Source: an uncultured Treponema sp.
GTDB lineage: Bacteria > Spirochaetota > Spirochaetia > Treponematales > Treponemataceae
Assembly: GCA_937923945.1 (NCBI GenBank)
Contig: CALDWC010000184.1
Location: 1-17,565, forward strand
Reading direction: 5' to 3'
DNA: 17,565 bases
Shown here: positions 14,750 to 17,565 of the stretch, in pieces
Position numbering within the stretch: position 1 is the stretch's first letter
How the letters are laid out: each line of letters starts with the position of its first letter
Program-made: the position numbers and the translations under genes
Notes under the pieces: model-generated
Seen by the model: only the letters and a program-made list of their open reading frames with translations
Databases searched by the model: none
What the model was told of the DNA's origin: nothing

Positions 14750-15628
14750 ATGGAAGATCAAGCCCAAGAGCTGAAAATGTTGATGCGGGAAAATTATTCG
14801 GAACGCGTTATTCCGCCGCAGCGAAAAACAAAAATTATTGCAATTACGAGCGGAAAAGGCGGAGTCGGCAAAACGAATATTGCGACGAATTTGGGAATCG
14901 CTTATGCAAACATGGGAAAAAAAGTTATTGTTATTGATGCCGACCTTGGTCTTGCAAATGTTAACGTGATGCTGAACATTATTCCGCAGTACAATTTATA
15001 CCACGTTATTAAACGCCAAAAAAGCATGGCGGATATTATTATCCCGACGAATTACGGTATTAAGCTGATTGCGGGGGCTTCCGGTTTTTCTAAAATCGCA
15101 AATATGACGGAAGAGGAACGGACTGCATTCATCAAGGAAATGTACACCTTGGCGGAAGCCGATATTATTATCATTGACACGAGCGCGGGCGTTTCAAAGA
15201 ATGTTATTTCTTTTTTGGTTGCTGCGGACGAAGTGATTGTCGTTACCACTGCAGAGCCAACGGCAATCACCGATGCGTATGGAATTATTAAAATCATTGC
15301 GACGGAAATTGACAACATTGACATTAATCTAAAACTGATTGTCAATCGAGTTAATAACTCCGGCGACGGTAAAAAAATTGCCGATCGCATGGTGCAAATT
15401 GCATCGCAGTTTTTGAATTTGAAAATTGAGTATCTGGGATTCATTTACAATGACAGCGCCGTTGAACAGGCGGTTTTAAAACAAACTCCGTTTTACGTCA
15501 GCGCTCCGAAATCAAAAGCAAGCGCCTGCATTCGGCACATCGTGTACCGCTTGGAAAAAACCGGATACGACGAAAACGGCGGATTGGTCAACTTTATCAA
15601 AAAACTGTTCGGACGAAAAAACATTTAA
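14750..15628 (+). CDS. flhG: FlhG (FleN/YlxH), MinD-type ATPase controlling flagella
   Basis: 292 residues. The N terminus has DQAQELKML (residues 3-11), matching the DQAxxLR helix by which FlhG stimulates the GTPase of FlhF. Then come the deviant Walker A KGGVGKTN (36-43), VIDADLG (61-67) and IIIDTSAG (140-147). The C terminus, LVNFIKKLFGRK, looks like the amphipathic membrane-targeting helix of MinD proteins. FlhG sets number or position of flagella. In many bacteria it directly follows flhF; here no flagellar gene is adjacent in the window. A GGAG lies 11 bases before the ATG. A general MinD/ParA protein is the alternative, but the N-terminal helix argues for FlhG. Confidence 0.88.
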   Translation: MEDQAQELKMLMRENYSERVIPPQRKTKIIAITSGKGGVGKTNIATNLGIAYANMGKKVIVIDADLGLANVNVMLNIIPQYNLYHVIKRQKSMADIIIPTNYGIKLIAGASGFSKIANMTEEERTAFIKEMYTLAEADIIIIDTSAGVSKNVISFLVAADEVIVVTTAEPTAITDAYGIIKIIATEIDNIDINLKLIVNRVNNSGDGKKIADRMVQIASQFLNLKIEYLGFIYNDSAVEQAVLKQTPFYVSAPKSKASACIRHIVYRLEKTGYDENGGLVNFIKKLFGRKNI

Positions 15629-15641
15629 TCGCGTAATAAAT

Positions 15642-15671
15642 ATAGAAATGATTCTATCGTTTTCTTATTTT
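15642..15671 (+). terminator. Probable terminator of flhG
   Basis: ATAGAA (15642-15647), a four-base loop and TTCTAT (15652-15657) form a stem followed by a T-rich run (TTTTCTTATTTT, 15660-15671). The stem is short and AT-rich. It starts 13 bp after the flhG stop and precedes the next promoter. Confidence 0.45.
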
Positions 15672-15698
15672 GGAGGTATCAAAAGCCTACAAAACGCA

Positions 15699-15727
15699 TT
15701 GCTTTATTTTTCTACTTTCATTATAAT
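15699..15727 (+). promoter_or_regulatory. Promoter of the 15769 lipoprotein gene
   Basis: TTGCTT (15699-15704) and TATAAT (15722-15727) are separated by exactly 17 bases, a near-consensus sigma70-type promoter. The predicted start near 15734 leaves a leader of about 35 bases ending in AAGGAG before the ATG. Confidence 0.8.
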
Positions 15728-15768
15728 ACAATTAACCGCGGCAGCAGTTGCGGTTCAAGGAGAGAGCA

Positions 15769-17289
15769 ATGAAAAAATTCAAAATGTTGTTAGTTATCGT
15801 AACGGCAATTCTGTGCATTACTTCATGCAAACGCAGCGATGCGGATATTATTTTTAAAGCACAAAAAAACTCAAATGAAAAATTAATCAGCGAATGGAAA
15901 AATTTCGCCGATGATTTTTTTATGTACAAAAGCACTCAAAATTCCGGTTCGGCAGGATACGATTTTACCATCACGGATTTTCAATCCCCCAAAAATGAAC
16001 CGCTTCCGGAATTTATGCGTTTGATAATCACCAATAAAATCGGTTTGAAAGCGGATTTTGTTGATGACACCAATAAAAAGGAATTTCGTTATTCATATAA
16101 ATTAAAAAATATTCTCAAAGGAAAACCGGAAACTGATGCAGTCCTTTTCAAAATAAGCAATACGAATATTGAAGCGGCTTCCCCGCTGCTGCTGCAAAAA
16201 ACATTCACGATCAAGCCTTCCGATGTGGGAAAAGCTTTGGCACTTATGGTACCGCAAAACTTCGCAGCGCTTTTTAAGTTTTCATTATCCTACGATCAGT
16301 TAAAAAAACTGCAGACATTGAGACTTGATAAAAACACAAGAAAACGTTTGGATAAAGTAACACGCACACTTTATAAAAAATCGAATATACAAAAAAACGG
16401 AGATCAATACACGATTGAAATGGACGCGGAAAATCTACGCCAAGCTCAAAAAGATTTTTTTGATATTTTAAAAAATGATTCCCGTGTGAATGCGCTTATT
16501 GAATTATATAAAAAAATACTACCGGAAGAAGAATTCTCAAAATTGGAAAACCAAATAAAAGAAGCACTTGAAAAACCGGTGCGTGGAAAAGCGATTTCAG
16601 AACTCGTTATAAAAAACGGATTGGTTGAAAAAACCGACTATCGTTACGAATATGATAACAATCAAGTAATAAAAGTAAGCGCTGAAATCGACTACAGCAA
16701 CCCGCTTACTCATTGTATTTTTACCGTATCGTACCCAACTGAAGTGAAAGAAATAGCATCGTTATCCCGTCTTACCCTTTCTTTCGGTTTGAAAGGAACC
16801 TATGAAAAAGGAAAAGCCGATATTACGCTTTTTACGAATATAGTCAATCAAGATGGTGCGAAAAAACTAACCATGAATGTTAATTTTGTTGCGGACACTT
16901 CAAAGTCAACCGACAACTTTCGCACCGATATATCTATTGTGGAAGCACCCGATTTCGGTAAAAGCAACACGGTTGATCCGATTCACGTCAAAGAGTTTTT
17001 TACAAACGTAACGTTGTCCGCAGTCGGTAACGTTCAAAAAACGCATAATGCAATAACCTACAAGGTTGATAATGTTTTGATGAATTTTCAACATGAAGAT
17101 AAGCCTGCAGAAACGATGCGCATCGGCACCGACGCAACAATATATGTCAACAAAGAAACGCCGATTCTTTTTGAACTGCCGGAAGAAAAACTCAACGTTC
17201 TCAGCGTAAAAAAAGAAGAGTGGACGGCTCTACAAAACGAAATACAGCAAAATCTTATGCTATTACAACCACAGCTTAATCTACAATAG
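15769..17289 (+). CDS. Uncharacterised lipoprotein
   Basis: 506 residues from the ATG with AAGGAG six bases upstream. A signal peptide ends in the lipobox ITSC, giving lipidated Cys20. I do not recognise the family. The mature part is rich in Lys, Asn, Asp and Glu, with alternating short beta strands and a helical charged middle (about residues 180-270), and no other membrane segment. It is presumably anchored facing the periplasm or surface. It has its own strong promoter. The stop TAG coincides with the first bases of repeat copy E, so the C terminus may have been set by the repeat's insertion. No catalytic motif is visible. Confidence 0.85.
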   Translation: MKKFKMLLVIVTAILCITSCKRSDADIIFKAQKNSNEKLISEWKNFADDFFMYKSTQNSGSAGYDFTITDFQSPKNEPLPEFMRLIITNKIGLKADFVDDTNKKEFRYSYKLKNILKGKPETDAVLFKISNTNIEAASPLLLQKTFTIKPSDVGKALALMVPQNFAALFKFSLSYDQLKKLQTLRLDKNTRKRLDKVTRTLYKKSNIQKNGDQYTIEMDAENLRQAQKDFFDILKNDSRVNALIELYKKILPEEEFSKLENQIKEALEKPVRGKAISELVIKNGLVEKTDYRYEYDNNQVIKVSAEIDYSNPLTHCIFTVSYPTEVKEIASLSRLTLSFGLKGTYEKGKADITLFTNIVNQDGAKKLTMNVNFVADTSKSTDNFRTDISIVEAPDFGKSNTVDPIHVKEFFTNVTLSAVGNVQKTHNAITYKVDNVLMNFQHEDKPAETMRIGTDATIYVNKETPILFELPEEKLNVLSVKKEEWTALQNEIQQNLMLLQPQLNLQ

Positions 17290-17424
17290 GAGGCACTGCT
17301 TCATTCAATCGAGAATTGAGGGCATCTTTCAAAAATATTCAGAATCTACTATTGTTTTACTGAATATTGAGAAACAATAGAGAAATGCTGTTAATGGTGT
17401 AAAACCTTTAATCGGTGTTTCTCT
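17288..17424 (+). repeat. Intergenic hairpin repeat, copy E (diverged short form)
   Basis: It starts AGGAGGCACTG, continues GAGAATTGAGGGCATCTTTC, skips the middle segment present in copy C, and carries the central hairpin as AATATTCAG/CTGAATATT plus a right end TTAATCGGTGTTTCTCT. It is the most diverged copy, yet its arm changes are mostly matched on the opposite arm. Confidence 0.85.
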
Positions 17425-17481
17425 CTGCTATCATAAATACCGTTTTTATGCAATATCACCGTGCAGCAAAATTGCCTCATT

Positions 17482-17520
17482 CGGTAAAAAATATATGTAT
17501 GCCTCACACGATTTTTACCG
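17482..17520. repeat. 9-bp inverted repeat near window end
   Basis: CGGTAAAAA (17482-17490) pairs with TTTTTACCG (17512-17520) across a 21-base loop. A further AT-rich inverted repeat, AAATAATT/AATTATTT, occupies 17542-17559. Function unknown; both lie past copy E with no gene visible before the window ends. Confidence 0.4.
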
Positions 17521-17565
17521 CATTTCCTCCAAATATTTGCCAAATAATTAAAATTATTTACCAAA

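Noticed and set aside
15648..15857. 69-residue plus-strand frame before the lipoprotein
   Set aside because: It overlaps the promoter, leader and start of the lipoprotein gene in another frame; the GGAGG at 15672 has no start codon at a suitable distance.
1..17565. CRISPR array
   Set aside because: The repeats are long, widely separated, in both orientations and lie between unrelated genes; there are no regular spacers or cas genes.
1..17565. tRNA or rRNA genes
   Set aside because: No cloverleaf-like segment with a CCA-proximal acceptor stem and T-loop GTTCRA motif, and no rRNA-like block, was found by eye in the intergenic regions.

Overview
This window comes from a spirochaete, most likely a host-associated Treponema. 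The evidence is a BspA/LrrA-type leucine-rich lipoprotein, a flagellar FlhG MinD-type ATPase carrying the DQAxxL motif, short lipobox signal peptides ending in SC, and the overall gene content. I judged base composition by eye only (moderate, low-to-mid 40s % GC). All protein assignments rest on motifs and family knowledge; no search was run.

Layout. (1) Positions 240-2294, minus strand: an NhaC-type Na+/H+ antiporter followed 30 bp later by a flavin-reductase-like split-barrel protein, with a good sigma70-type promoter just upstream. (2) 2622-4427, minus: lepA (EF4). (3) 4955-7870, minus: a 971-residue surface lipoprotein with a collagen-like tract, about five beta-repeat modules and a BspA-type LRR region; it ends in a near-perfect intrinsic terminator. 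(4) 8208-12779, minus: folK, scpA, scpB, a DUF368 (PopT-like) membrane protein and a THUMP/UPF0020 RNA methyltransferase, closely spaced and probably largely co-transcribed. (5) 13141-17289, plus: rsmE, trhA (hemolysin III), flhG, and an uncharacterised 506-residue lipoprotein with its own strong promoter.

The housekeeping genes cover translation (lepA, rsmE, RNA methyltransferase), chromosome segregation (scpAB), folate synthesis (folK), lipid-carrier and ion transport (DUF368, NhaC) and flagellar placement (flhG). The two lipoproteins are the cell-surface or periplasmic part.

The most unusual element is an intergenic repeat family with five copies in 17.5 kb (1-94, 4484-4830, 9688-9912, 12802-12959 inverted, 17288-17424). 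Full copies begin with AAGGAGGCACTGATTAA and end with TTAATCAGCGTTTCCTT, which form 14/17-matching terminal inverted repeats. They contain several nested hairpins, occur in long and short forms, and show paired (compensatory) changes in their stems. They sit very close to gene starts or stops and look like a MITE-like, non-autonomous element, possibly active as structured RNA. I could not tie it to a named family.

Non-coding stretches over 300 bp: 2295-2621 holds a promoter pair, a plus-strand terminator and a possible small RNA; 4428-4954 holds repeat copy B and a terminator; 7871-8207 holds the LRR-gene promoter and an AT-rich stretch with no convincing gene; 12780-13140 holds repeat copy D and an AT-rich upstream region for rsmE.
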